Source: Alteromonas lipotrueiana (GTDB lineage Bacteria > Pseudomonadota > Gammaproteobacteria > Enterobacterales > Alteromonadaceae). Taken from it: DNA of 64,000 bases. Shown in pieces: positions 7,583-18,654 of the stretch. A program made the position numbers and the translations under genes. The notes under the pieces were generated by a model. That model was not told the origin of the DNA and did not search any database. It saw only the letters and a list, made by a program, of their open reading frames with translations. Position 1 is the stretch's first letter, and each line of letters starts with the position of its first letter. Location: positions 1 to 64,000 of the forward strand of contig NZ_JAESDK010000022.1 of the NCBI RefSeq assembly GCF_019249245.1. The letters run 5' to 3'.

Positions 7583-8138
7583 AGCTTCTCCTGTTTTCGC
7601 AATTTGAATGCGTATATAACATTACATAATAATATCAGGTGCAATGCATGTGCCTGTTTTCATCATTGCTCTGCATACCCCCTGCTATCAGTGGTTCAGC
7701 CATCATTAGCCTACTGCATACACAACAAGTAAAAATCAAAAATCGCAAAAGCTGCAAACTATCTGTAAATTTTATTGAGTATCAAGTAGCCGCTGAGTGA
7801 GAAACGGGTTGAAAAATACCGGGCTTTAAAAAGTACGAGCAGCAATAGATTCTGTACCCTACGCGGCTCGCGAACCTAAGCGCTCAGCCAACAACAGAAC
7901 ATTTTATAGTCGGTAAGCTATATAGGCCTTGTTTATCCGCATGGTTTAAAAAAATCTGGCCGCAGGCTTGTTAGTGGCAAAACTGTAGGTGGATTAATCA
8001 CAGGGGGATAATAAGCGCCAGTAAATCAGGTAGGTTTTTTACCCTGTATATATTCAAAAGATACTTAGCGAGGAAGGGCCGCACAGACAATGAAGCCAAT
8101 AATTTGTCTCATTGTCTGTGCGGCTTATTTATGCGCAT
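7583..8138. other. Intergenic region between dps and serS, no gene seen
   Basis: About 550 bp separate the dps start from the serS stop. No open frame resembles a protein. The region must carry the dps promoter at its left side. A long inverted repeat lies next to serS (8078-8124, listed separately). Confidence 0.5.
8078..8124. repeat. 16-bp perfect inverted repeat downstream of serS
   Basis: GCCGCACAGACAATGA (8078-8093) is the exact reverse complement of TCATTGTCTGTGCGGC (8109-8124), with a 15-nt loop. It lies 15 bp past the serS stop. There is no good T-run on the serS strand, so it may be a transcript-stabilising hairpin, an atypical terminator, or a dispersed palindromic repeat. Confidence 0.75.
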
Positions 8139-9828
<1,690 letters not shown>

Positions 9829-9831
9829 AAT

Positions 9832-11142
9832 TTAACGTTTCCGTGTTGCCTGACTATTCAGATTATAAAGATAATCACGTTTTGCTTTGAGTTGTTTTTC
9901 GAGGCCCCGGTCAACCGGTTCGTACAACCTTTCCTGTTGCAATTCGGGAGGCAGATATATTTCACCGGCAGCAAATGCATTCGGTTCGTCGTGGGCGTAT
10001 CGATAACCTTCGCCATGACCTAATTCTTTCATTAGTTTAGTAGGTGCATTGCGAAGATGGTCAGGAACAGGATAATCCGGGGCCTCGCGCGCTAATTTTT
10101 TAGCGGCACTGAAGGCTTTATAAACCGCATTGCTTTTTGCCGCGAGTGCGCAGTATACGCTGGCCTGGGCAATCGCACGTTCACCCTCAGCCGGTCCGAC
10201 CCGATGATATGTATCCCATGCATTCAGGCACAGTTGCAGGGCTCGCGGGTCGGCATTTCCGATATCTTCTGAAGCAATAGCCAATAACCGTCTGGCAACA
10301 TACAGGGCATCTCCTCCGCCATTCAAAATGCGCGCATACCAATATAAAGCAGCGTCAGGGTCGGACCCACGTACCGACTTGTGAAAGGCTGAAATAAGGT
10401 CATAAAAAGCATCGCCCTGCTTATCGTACGCTGCCACTTTTTCACCCACAGCTTGTTCGATATCCGCCAGCACAATAGTGGTGTCGCTGGTAAAGTCGGC
10501 GGCCAGCTCTAAATTGGTCAGCAGACGGCGGGCATCACCCCCACTCAGGCCGATAAGCGCGCTGCGAGCGTCTTCAGCGATGTCTAAGCCGCGTTGCCCC
10601 AACCCTTTATCACAGTCTTGTAGGGCACGTTCAAGTAACGCGTGTAAATCGTCTTCGGCCAACGCTTTTAGTACGTAAACCCTGGCACGTGACAGCAGTG
10701 CTTTGTTCAGCTCAAATGACGGGTTTTCGGTGGTTGCACCCACAAAGGTTACCGTACCCGATTCAACATACGGCAAAAAGGCGTCTTGCTGACTTTTGTT
10801 GAAACGGTGAACTTCGTCAACAAACAGCAAGGTACGCTGATTATAGCGCACGTCTTCCTGGGCTTTATCCATTGCAGCGCGAACCTCTTTAACCCCTGAG
10901 GTAACCGCGGATAACCGAATAACATTAGCATGAGTGTAGCTAGCAATTAATTCAGCCAACGTTGTCTTGCCAGTGCCGGGAGGCCCCCATAAAATCATGG
11001 AATGACAATGACCCGCCTCCAGCATTTTACGCAGCGGTTTGTCTGCCCCTACCAAATGTGACTGACCCGAGTACTCATCTAACGTCACCGGTCGCATTCT
11101 TGCTGCCAGCGGAGCAAAAGGCTCTTCGTCTTTAAAAAGCAT
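9832..11142 (-). CDS. rarA: Replication-associated recombination protein A (RarA/MgsA)
   Basis: AAA+ ATPase of 436 residues acting at stalled replication forks and related to clamp-loader subunits. Walker A is [15 protein letters not shown] (about residue 53), Walker B is [17 protein letters not shown], and sensor 1 is [14 protein letters not shown]. The C-terminal tetramerisation region shows [15 protein letters not shown] and [15 protein letters not shown]. Its start codon overlaps the lolA stop codon. Confidence 0.95.
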   Translation of the reverse strand: MLFKDEEPFAPLAARMRPVTLDEYSGQSHLVGADKPLRKMLEAGHCHSMILWGPPGTGKTTLAELIASYTHANVIRLSAVTSGVKEVRAAMDKAQEDVRYNQRTLLFVDEVHRFNKSQQDAFLPYVESGTVTFVGATTENPSFELNKALLSRARVYVLKALAEDDLHALLERALQDCDKGLGQRGLDIAEDARSALIGLSGGDARRLLTNLELAADFTSDTTIVLADIEQAVGEKVAAYDKQGDAFYDLISAFHKSVRGSDPDAALYWYARILNGGGDALYVARRLLAIASEDIGNADPRALQLCLNAWDTYHRVGPAEGERAIAQASVYCALAAKSNAVYKAFSAAKKLAREAPDYPVPDHLRNAPTKLMKELGHGEGYRYAHDEPNAFAAGEIYLPPELQQERLYEPVDRGLEKQLKAKRDYLYNLNSQATRKR

Positions 11143-11762
11143 TAACGCTGGTCGTCTATGGTGTAAGTATCATCAATAGTCACCTCAAAATTTGACAGCT
11201 GTGGCGTAAATTGTGTTTCGATCGCTGTAAATTTTAACTCGCTGGTTTGCTCTTGCGCATCTTTCATACTCAGGGCTACTAAGCTATGTTCATCAAACAC
11301 AAGCTGAAGTTGTTGAATTTGGCTATCACTGTTTTTAGGAGTAACGGTGAATGTGTCTTCATGAGGCTGAGTAATACGAAACTGTTGCCATTTTTCACTG
11401 TCGTTACTGGTGAGCAATATAATAGGGTTATTTTCTATTGCCCGGCTTTGCTCAATAATAGTCACCTGCTCAACAAACGTGTCCACGTTCCAAACCGCCC
11501 GTCCATCTGCAATCAGTAAGGTTTCGTCCGGTGACTTTGTTTGCCACCTGAGTTTGTCGGGGCGTGCCATAGTCAGCTGACCATTAGCCTGATGCACTGT
11601 ATTGCCTTGCAGGTCTGTTACCTGTTGCGAAAAGTCGGCTCGAAACTGCTGCATCTGATTGAGCCGCTGTTGCAAAGCCTGCTTTGCCTGCTCGTCGGCT
11701 AAAGCAGAAAAAACTGTTGTACTTAACGCGCCGGCAAGTACTAATCTGGAAAAAAAGTTCAT
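11142..11762 (-). CDS. lolA: Outer-membrane lipoprotein carrier LolA
   Basis: Periplasmic chaperone of 206 residues that carries lipoproteins from LolCDE to LolB. A signal peptide is visible ([22 protein letters not shown], with cleavage before DEQAK). The mature part has [15 protein letters not shown] and [21 protein letters not shown], typical of LolA. It sits 7 bp after ftsK and overlaps rarA, the conserved gammaproteobacterial order ftsK-lolA-rarA. Confidence 0.95.
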   Translation of the reverse strand: MNFFSRLVLAGALSTTVFSALADEQAKQALQQRLNQMQQFRADFSQQVTDLQGNTVHQANGQLTMARPDKLRWQTKSPDETLLIADGRAVWNVDTFVEQVTIIEQSRAIENNPIILLTSNDSEKWQQFRITQPHEDTFTVTPKNSDSQIQQLQLVFDEHSLVALSMKDAQEQTSELKFTAIETQFTPQLSNFEVTIDDTYTIDDQR

Positions 11763-11769
11763 TGTATTA

Positions 11770-14433
11770 TTAATCCTTAGGCGGGGGCGGCGCCATTACT
11801 TCACGATTGCCATTGTGGCCGGGTGAACTTACGACACCGCTAGCTTCCATTTGTTCGACTAATCTTGCGGCCCGGTTGTATCCGATACGGAATTTGCGCT
11901 GGACACCCGAGACACTGGCCCGGCGGCTTTCGGTGACGTAGGCCACGGCTTCATCATAAAATTCGTCAACTTCCTGGTCGGCGCCTTCTGGCTGCTCACC
12001 GGGTAACAGAACTTCGGCCGAAGTCTCACCGTTTAATATCTCATCAATGTACTCGGGCTCACCGCGTTTCTTCCAGTCGGCCACCACAGCGTGTACTTCA
12101 TGGTCATCTACAAATGCACCATGCACCCGCGTCGGTACCGGGCTGCCCGGCGGCAAGTACAACATATCACCCATCCCCAGCAAGGCCTCGGCCCCTTGCT
12201 GATCTAATATCGTTCTTGAATCTATTTTACTGGAAACCTGAAAACCAATCCGGGTAGGAATATTGGCTTTGATTAAGCCGGTAATGACATCGACCGACGG
12301 CCTTTGGGTAGCTAATACCAGATGTATTCCGGCAGCCCGGGCTTTTTGGGCGATACGAGCGATCAGTTCTTCAACTTTTTTGCCTACAATCATCATCATA
12401 TCGGCAAATTCGTCAACCACCACCACAATGGCCGGTAGCTTTTCAAGGTCAGGCGGTGCGGTATCCATACTTTCTTCGGCCCGCCATAATGGATCTTTAA
12501 TTGGATTACCGTCAGCAATTGCCTGCGCTATTTTAGCGTTGTAACCTTTTAAATTTCTTACGCCTAACGCGGACATAAGCTTATAGCGCCGTTCCATCTC
12601 GCCTACACACCAACGTAGGGCATTAGCCGCCTCTTTCATATCAGTGACCACTTCTGAAAGTAAATGCGGTATGCCTTCATACACCGATAATTCGAGCATT
12701 TTGGGGTCGATCATAATCATTCGAACATCTTCTGGGGTCGACTTATACAGCAGGCTCAATATCATCACGTTGACCCCCACCGACTTACCAGACCCGGTAG
12801 TACCAGCAACCAAAACGTGAGGCATTTTCGCCAAATCGACCACCACGGGTTTTCCGCTAATGTCTGAACCCAACACCATAGTGAGTGCAGATGGGTTACT
12901 TTGGAAAGTTTCGCAACTGATTACTTCACTCAGACGCACCATTTCACGTGTTTTATTAGGCAACTCCAGCCCTATTACCGACTTGCCCGGAATCACTTCC
13001 ACAACCCGCACCGAAATAGCTGACATTGCGCGCGCCAAATCTTTCGATAAGCCGGTAATTTTGCTTACCTTAACGCCAGGGGCAAGGTCTAATTCAAAGC
13101 GTGTGATAACCGGTCCGGGATATACTCCAACCACATTGGCTTCAATATTAAAGTCGGCCAGCTTTTCTTCTACCAGTCTGGAAACTGCATCAAGCTCTTC
13201 CTGGGTAATTGGATTTTCATGTTTATCGGGCCGTTCAAGTAAATCGAAGGAAGGCATGGGCGCTACGTCTGTGGTCTCATTGCCAGGCTCCTGCGCGCCG
13301 CCCTGCCCCGCTCGTTTAGATTGCTGACTGCTATCGGCAATATTATCCACCAGTTTAGCCGCCTGAGACTCTTCTGCTAAGGCCGAATCGGGCGGGGTCG
13401 CGCTGCCTTTCATTTTTTCTTTTAATGATGATAATGAAAACCGGGATTTGTCAGACGCTGCGGCGGACTCAGCTATAGCCGGTGCCTCGGGCTCGCTATG
13501 GCCCTGCGCTACCCTATCACCATGCAAAGCAGCACCTGAATTGCTGTTTCTGGGTTGCTGTGGTGACTGGGTCTCAGTTTTGGTCGGGTTATTGGCTTGA
13601 TTAGTTGCAGTTACCTGCGGTTCAGGCTGCTCAAAAGTTGGAGTTTCGTCGTCAAATTCAAACACTTCATCAGGAATGCCAAAAGTGGGCTCTTCACGGG
13701 TTTTTGAAGCGCTGGTTGGTTCAGGGCCAGAGCGAACTGCATGCGGCTCGGCGCGCATACTGGTAATATCCAGCTCGTCACTGTATCCGGACGATTCTTT
13801 TTTACCCAGCGACGGCAGTGCTAAACGTGGCATTTGTATATCGAGTATCTGCGCCGGTGCCTCTATTAATTTACGACCCGACCATAAGACCCACTGGCCC
13901 GTACTATCGATTATAGTCAGCCAGCTAATCCCCGTCAGCAGCGTGAAACCGGTACAAAAGAAACACAGCAGTAACAGTACCGTTCCGGGTGTATTAAAAT
14001 ATGGAATAAGCGCAGAGCTGATAACATCACCAACAAAACCGCCGGCCGAAAAATTAAACAAATCGTTAAAATTGACACTGGCAATGCCTGAGATGCCAAG
14101 GCAGATGAGCAACGCCCCGATAATTCTAAGGCCAATAGTCAGATAATCAAATTCCTGGATGTGTTTAACATGCTGAAATAAAAACCAGCCTAAAAAAGCA
14201 CTACAGAACGGCAATAAATAGGCTAGAAAGCCAAAACTAAACAGCAGCAAGTCGGCAATCCAGGCGCCAGTCGCCCCCACCCAGTTATGAATGTCTAATT
14301 GTAAACCAGCCTGACTCCACCCTGGGTCGCCAGGATGAAAAGAGGCCAGTGCCAGCAACAAATAAAAAGCAAACACGCAGGCAATGATCATACCTGCTTC
14401 CAGCAAACGCTGAATTCCGGAAAGTCGCGCCAT
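11770..14433 (-). CDS. ftsK: DNA translocase FtsK
   Basis: Septum-located DNA pump of about 887 residues that moves chromosome ends and activates XerCD at dif. The N-terminus has four to five membrane helices (residues about 15-185), followed by a Pro/Glu/Gln-rich linker (about 210-400). The motor carries Walker [13 protein letters not shown] and Walker [14 protein letters not shown], and the C-terminal winged-helix gamma domain reads [31 protein letters not shown]. The linker is shorter than in E. coli FtsK, as in many relatives. ATG at 14433 is preferred; an in-frame TTG lies three codons upstream. Confidence 0.97.
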   Translation of the reverse strand: MARLSGIQRLLEAGMIIACVFAFYLLLALASFHPGDPGWSQAGLQLDIHNWVGATGAWIADLLLFSFGFLAYLLPFCSAFLGWFLFQHVKHIQEFDYLTIGLRIIGALLICLGISGIASVNFNDLFNFSAGGFVGDVISSALIPYFNTPGTVLLLLCFFCTGFTLLTGISWLTIIDSTGQWVLWSGRKLIEAPAQILDIQMPRLALPSLGKKESSGYSDELDITSMRAEPHAVRSGPEPTSASKTREEPTFGIPDEVFEFDDETPTFEQPEPQVTATNQANNPTKTETQSPQQPRNSNSGAALHGDRVAQGHSEPEAPAIAESAAASDKSRFSLSSLKEKMKGSATPPDSALAEESQAAKLVDNIADSSQQSKRAGQGGAQEPGNETTDVAPMPSFDLLERPDKHENPITQEELDAVSRLVEEKLADFNIEANVVGVYPGPVITRFELDLAPGVKVSKITGLSKDLARAMSAISVRVVEVIPGKSVIGLELPNKTREMVRLSEVISCETFQSNPSALTMVLGSDISGKPVVVDLAKMPHVLVAGTTGSGKSVGVNVMILSLLYKSTPEDVRMIMIDPKMLELSVYEGIPHLLSEVVTDMKEAANALRWCVGEMERRYKLMSALGVRNLKGYNAKIAQAIADGNPIKDPLWRAEESMDTAPPDLEKLPAIVVVVDEFADMMMIVGKKVEELIARIAQKARAAGIHLVLATQRPSVDVITGLIKANIPTRIGFQVSSKIDSRTILDQQGAEALLGMGDMLYLPPGSPVPTRVHGAFVDDHEVHAVVADWKKRGEPEYIDEILNGETSAEVLLPGEQPEGADQEVDEFYDEAVAYVTESRRASVSGVQRKFRIGYNRAARLVEQMEASGVVSSPGHNGNREVMAPPPPKD

Positions 14434-14613
14434 ATCTCTCAAATCTTATCAACCGTTATGGTGCAGCTACGCACGTTAAAAACATCAGCATCCATGACCT
14501 TAAAGGCGTGTATGGCCCATTAAGACTGGCTACGGTTCTACTCTATTGTGGCAAAGCCTAACACAAAGTTAAACTTTGCACCTATTATAAAGCTGTACAA
14601 AAACACAGATTTA

Positions 14614-15099
14614 TTATTTCAGGTTAATTCGCAACCGACTGGTGCTTTTAACCTCTTCCATGACTACATAAGTACGCGATTCGCTAACCCCAGGCAAACG
14701 CAATAGCGTATCGCCTAACAGCTTTCGATAACTCGACATATCTGCCACCCGGGTTTTTAACAGAAAATCAAAATCGCCTGATACCAAATGACATTCTTGG
14801 ATGTCTTCATGCTGTTGTACCGCAGCAGAAAATTCGGCGAAGATGTCTACCGAGGTTTTACTCAGGGTGATCTCAACAAACACCAGCATTGCCGCGCCTA
14901 ATTTGTTGGGGTCTACGGTGGCATGGTAGCCGGTAATATACCCTTGATTTTCGAGCCTGCGTACACGCTCCAGACATGGACTGGCACTTAACCCTACCAC
15001 TTTTGCCAGCTCTACATTAGAGATGCGACCGTCGCGCTGTAATACGGTCAGAATATTACGATCAATTCTGTCAACATCTTTGGGGGTTTTGACTAGCAC
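14614..15099 (-). CDS. lrp: Lrp/AsnC-family transcriptional regulator (leucine-responsive protein)
   Basis: A 161-residue regulator with an N-terminal helix-turn-helix (DRIDRNILTVLQRDGRISNVELAKVVGLSASPCLERVRRLE) and a C-terminal RAM/AsnC ligand domain (ECHLVSGDFDFLLKTRV). Position upstream of ftsK on the same strand matches Lrp in E. coli. It is divergent from the alanine dehydrogenase gene with a 124-bp gap, so it may also control ald, as Lrp-type proteins do in other bacteria. Confidence 0.93.
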   Translation of the reverse strand: MLVKTPKDVDRIDRNILTVLQRDGRISNVELAKVVGLSASPCLERVRRLENQGYITGYHATVDPNKLGAAMLVFVEITLSKTSVDIFAEFSAAVQQHEDIQECHLVSGDFDFLLKTRVADMSSYRKLLGDTLLRLPGVSESRTYVVMEEVKSTSRLRINLK

Positions 15100-15223
15100 A
15101 GTAAATCCTGTTGTTTCCGCTTTTTACAGTATAATACCCTGCCCTGGCATAATTTTCAGCACATACTTCGATTTCATAACCAGTATACTGCGCCCACATA
15201 AATCAAAAATTATGAGGCAAGTT

Positions 15224-16354
15224 ATGTTGGTAGGTGTACCGAAGGAAATTAAGAATCATGAATACCGGGTGGGATTAACGCCTGCTGCGGTGAAGGAATT
15301 TGTAACCCACGGGCATCAGGTGTTGGTAGAGACCATCGCCGGAGACGCCATTGGTTTTACCGACGAGATGTACAAAGAAGCGGGTGCGACCATTGCCGGT
15401 TCTGCTCAACAGGTTTTCGCTGAAGCAGAAATGATTGTAAAAGTGAAAGAACCTCAGCCTAACGAATGTAAAATGCTACGCAAAGGCCAAACCCTTTATA
15501 CTTACCTTCACCTGGCCCCCGACCCAGAGCAGACTCGTCTGTTGGTAGAGTCTGGTGCAACTTGTATAGCCTATGAAACCGTTACTGACAGTCATGGCGG
15601 TTTGCCATTGTTAGCACCGATGAGCGAAGTTGCCGGACGCATGTCGGTTCAGGCGGGTGCACATTATCTGCAAAAAGCTCAGGGTGGCTCGGGTACATTG
15701 TTAGGTGGCGTTCCGGGTGTAGCGCCTGGCAAGGTGCTGGTTATCGGTGGTGGTGTCGTGGGCACTAACGCGGCAAAAATGGCGTTAGGTTTAGGCGCAG
15801 ATGTTACTATTTTAGACCGTTCTTTGCCCCGTTTGCGTCAGCTTGATGATATTTTTTCTGGCCGGGTGAAAACCGTATTTTCTACTGTTGATGCCATTGA
15901 GCATTATTCATCACACGCTGACCTGGTAGTAGGCGCGGTTCTTATTCCTGGCGCGGCCGCTCCAAAACTGCTTAATCGCGAACAAATTGCAGCCATGAAA
16001 CCTGGCTCGGTACTGGTTGATGTTGCCATTGATCAGGGCGGGTGCTTTGAGACTTCTAGAGCTACTACGCATCAAGACCCTGTCTACGTTATTGATAATG
16101 TGGTGCATTACTGTGTAGCTAACATGCCTGGCGGTGTGGCGCGTACTTCAACTATGGCGCTGAATAATGCTACCTTACCATTTGGGTTAGCCCTGGCGAA
16201 CAAAGGCCCCGTCAAAGCGATGCTGGATGATGCCCACCTACGCGCTGGTCTGAATACTCATGAAGGTAAAGTGACCTACAAAGCAGTCGTTGATGCATTA
16301 GGCGAAAAATTAAATCTTACCTATGTGCCTGCTGAAGAAGCATTGCGCAGATAA
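15224..16354 (+). CDS. ald: Alanine dehydrogenase
   Basis: NAD-dependent L-alanine dehydrogenase, about 376 residues, interconverting alanine with pyruvate plus ammonia. Visible are the start MLVGVPKEIKNHEYRVGLTP, KVKEPQPNE with the substrate lysine, a Rossmann loop VLVIGGGVVGTNAAKMALGLGADVTILD, and NMPGGVARTSTMALNNATLP. ATG 15224 aligns with family starts; upstream in-frame extension to 15023 lacks similarity and crosses the lrp start. The divergent lrp gene suggests amino-acid-dependent control. Confidence 0.95.
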   Translation: MLVGVPKEIKNHEYRVGLTPAAVKEFVTHGHQVLVETIAGDAIGFTDEMYKEAGATIAGSAQQVFAEAEMIVKVKEPQPNECKMLRKGQTLYTYLHLAPDPEQTRLLVESGATCIAYETVTDSHGGLPLLAPMSEVAGRMSVQAGAHYLQKAQGGSGTLLGGVPGVAPGKVLVIGGGVVGTNAAKMALGLGADVTILDRSLPRLRQLDDIFSGRVKTVFSTVDAIEHYSSHADLVVGAVLIPGAAAPKLLNREQIAAMKPGSVLVDVAIDQGGCFETSRATTHQDPVYVIDNVVHYCVANMPGGVARTSTMALNNATLPFGLALANKGPVKAMLDDAHLRAGLNTHEGKVTYKAVVDALGEKLNLTYVPAEEALRR

Positions 16355-16384
16355 GCCTATCCAGGATGGGACAAACCAATAATG

Positions 16385-16412
16385 AAAAAGCCCTATAACG
16401 GGCTTTTTTTGT
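16385..16412. terminator. Bidirectional terminator between ald and pyrF
   Basis: AAAAAGCCC (16385-16393) pairs with GGGCTTTTT (16400-16408) and is followed by further T residues. It serves the converging ald and pyrF transcripts. Confidence 0.85.
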
Positions 16413-16423
16413 TTGTATTGCTT

Positions 16424-17128
16424 TTAGTTATGCAGGCTTTGATTAATCCTGGCTAACGCGGCCGAGGGTTGAGCTGCCTGAGTGATAGGTCGCCCCATAA
16501 CCAGATAGCTTACCCCGCTGCTCATAGCCTGAGTCGGCGTCATGATCCGTTTTTGATCGCCTGTATTGCTTCCCTCAGGACGGATGCCTGGGGTTACCAG
16601 TAAAAAGTGGTCTGAGGTACAACTTCGTAACATCGATGCTTCGTGGCCTGAGCATACGACACCATCTAAACCCGCCGCCTGAGCCAATAAGCCCAGCTTT
16701 TTCACCTGTTCATCTGTAGTGGTGTGACCAATGACATCATCAAGCTGGGCCTGGTCCATACTGGTGAGTACCGTCACCGCGATAAGTTTTGTCTGAGGGT
16801 GAGCACTTTTATCAATTGCCTCTCGCGCCGCCAGCATCATAGGTTTGCCACCGCTTGCGTGCACGTTGACCATCCACACGCCCAGCTCGGCCGCTGCCTT
16901 ACATGCCTTGGCAACCGTATTGGGAATATCATGAAATTTCAGATCTAAAAATACATCAAACTGTTTATCAACCAGCGTTTTGACAAACTCAGGCCCAAAC
17001 AGCGTGAACATTTCTTTTCCAACTTTCAAGCGGCAGACGGTAGGATCAACCTGCTTCAGAAAGTTTAATGCCTGCTCTTTATTATCATAATCTAGTGCCA
17101 CTATGACTTTGGGATCTTCTGCGCTCAC
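16424..17128 (-). CDS. pyrF: Orotidine 5'-phosphate decarboxylase
   Basis: TIM-barrel enzyme of 234 residues that makes UMP in the last step of pyrimidine synthesis. The signature DVFLDLKFHDIPNTVAKA contains the catalytic Lys-Asp network, and PGIRPEG and VMGRPITQA form the phosphate site. It lies 1 bp after lapB, the usual lapA-lapB-pyrF order. Confidence 0.97.
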   Translation of the reverse strand: MSAEDPKVIVALDYDNKEQALNFLKQVDPTVCRLKVGKEMFTLFGPEFVKTLVDKQFDVFLDLKFHDIPNTVAKACKAAAELGVWMVNVHASGGKPMMLAAREAIDKSAHPQTKLIAVTVLTSMDQAQLDDVIGHTTTDEQVKKLGLLAQAAGLDGVVCSGHEASMLRSCTSDHFLLVTPGIRPEGSNTGDQKRIMTPTQAMSSGVSYLVMGRPITQAAQPSAALARINQSLHN

Positions 17129-17129
17129 G

Positions 17130-18299
17130 TTACTCTCCGTCTAATCCTTTTATTGGCTTTACAACATTCCACTTCTTGCAGGAAGGACACAGCCAATACA
17201 ACTTGCGTCCTGAAAAACCACAACTGACACAGCGGTATTTCGGGCGTAGTGCTATCTGGTTTTCAACCAACTCTTTTAGTAATTTTAAACTGTCTGCTGA
17301 CGCCTGATCTTGCACCTGGTCAATATACAAACTCATAAGGGTTTTGAACCCCTTCATTGTAGGACGTTTGCGTAACTGATCTAACAAATACTCTGCAGCC
17401 GAGCCGGTCTCACCTTCTCGCAGCATGACATCTACCATCGCCAGATAAGAGGTAGCACACTCTTGCCAATGCGACTCCAGTTCTTCAGCAAAACGTCGCC
17501 ATTCGCCGGTTTCCTGGGCTATAGTCTCTAATTTTGGAACCGCTTCACTAAACCAGCTAATATCACGTTCGGCCACTTGCAGAAGGTATTCAATGGCATC
17601 GTCATACCGTTGCTGTTGCAAAGCGATATCGCCCAGCATAAGCCAGGGCCTGACTGCGCGCTCATCAGCATTAACGGCTTTTTGCAATAAACCCAAAGCT
17701 TGTCTGTGCTCTTCTGCTCGCTGTTCTATGAGCGCTTGTTCGCAATAAAAATGGGCAAGACGCTCACTAACATCATCATTATCACCGTGACACTCGACCA
17801 TACGCTCGGCAAGCTCTATGGCGCGATGCCATTCTTTGGTGGTCTGATAAATATTGAAAAGTTGCTGACGGGCAATAACGTAGTGCTTATCACTATTTAG
17901 CAATTGCAAAAAGGCATTTTCGGCGCGCTCTAAAAAACCGGCCTGAACATAATCCATACCCAGTTCTTTAAGGGCGTTTTCACGTTGCGTAGTTTGGATT
18001 TCTTCTTTAGCTACCAGATTTTGATGTACGCGAATAGCCCGGTCAATTTCTCCACGATGGCGAAAGAAGTTTCCCATGGCTATGTGGGTCTCTACCGTAT
18101 CACTGTTCAGGTTGATCATTTTGATCAAGGTGTCGACCGCTTTATCGGGTTGATCTGACAGTAAAAAATTTAAGCCACGAAAATAATGTTTAGAAAGAAT
18201 ACTAGATTGTTCACGCTGCGCCTGACGCACACTATTACGGCCCATAATCCAGCCATAACCAGCAGCAACAGGAAGTAAAAGAAACAGCAGCTCTAGCAT
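17130..18299 (-). CDS. lapB: Lipopolysaccharide assembly protein LapB (YciM)
   Basis: Inner-membrane anchored TPR protein of 389 residues that regulates LpxC turnover by FtsH and coordinates LPS synthesis. It has one N-terminal membrane helix (MLELLFLLLPVAAGYGWIMG), then TPR repeats across about residues 35-330. A C-terminal rubredoxin-like metal knuckle follows (YRCVSCGFSGRKLYWLCPSCKKW, two CxxC pairs). It is adjacent to lapA and pyrF. Confidence 0.95.
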   Translation of the reverse strand: MLELLFLLLPVAAGYGWIMGRNSVRQAQREQSSILSKHYFRGLNFLLSDQPDKAVDTLIKMINLNSDTVETHIAMGNFFRHRGEIDRAIRVHQNLVAKEEIQTTQRENALKELGMDYVQAGFLERAENAFLQLLNSDKHYVIARQQLFNIYQTTKEWHRAIELAERMVECHGDNDDVSERLAHFYCEQALIEQRAEEHRQALGLLQKAVNADERAVRPWLMLGDIALQQQRYDDAIEYLLQVAERDISWFSEAVPKLETIAQETGEWRRFAEELESHWQECATSYLAMVDVMLREGETGSAAEYLLDQLRKRPTMKGFKTLMSLYIDQVQDQASADSLKLLKELVENQIALRPKYRCVSCGFSGRKLYWLCPSCKKWNVVKPIKGLDGE

Positions 18300-18300
18300 G

Positions 18301-18558
18301 TTAGTGTTCTTTCAGTGCTTTCTTCAAACGGCTACGGGTCGTCGTCAGTTGAAGGCGTAAACTCAGCCAGCTGGTAAGCATAATCAGAAAGCCAATTGTT
18401 ACACCTATCATCAGCGCTATAGCAATAAGCGTGGATACACGCATTTGTGCTTGAGCAATTAAATAATTAACTGATATCACTGATTCGTTTTGAGAGCCTA
18501 TAGCAAACGCTAATACTAACAAAACCACAATAATTAAAAGTGAAAAAATTCCTTTCAA
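18301..18558 (-). CDS. lapA: Lipopolysaccharide assembly protein LapA
   Basis: An 85-residue protein with two membrane helices (MKGIFSLLIIVVLLVLAFAIG and STLIAIALMIGVTIGFLIMLTSW) and a basic coiled-coil tail, matching the LapA/YciS family (DUF1049). It is 1 bp upstream of lapB on the same strand. Confidence 0.9.
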   Translation of the reverse strand: MKGIFSLLIIVVLLVLAFAIGSQNESVISVNYLIAQAQMRVSTLIAIALMIGVTIGFLIMLTSWLSLRLQLTTTRSRLKKALKEH

Positions 18559-18654
18559 TGCCTGACCCTTAAGAACCTAAAGTGCTACTGAGCATAGCAA
18601 ATTGAACGCCGTGTTGATATGTATTGTTCGCAAAAAACAGTGTAAATGTAAACC

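Noticed and set aside
9830..9900. Fluoride riboswitch in front of the fluC/crcB gene
   Set aside because: The gene starts 3 bp after rarA within a minus-strand operon, leaving no leader for a riboswitch.
12263..13327. Long plus-strand open frames opposite ftsK
   Set aside because: They are low-complexity antisense shadows of ftsK. The same applies to long antisense frames over rpsA, gyrA and tnpA.
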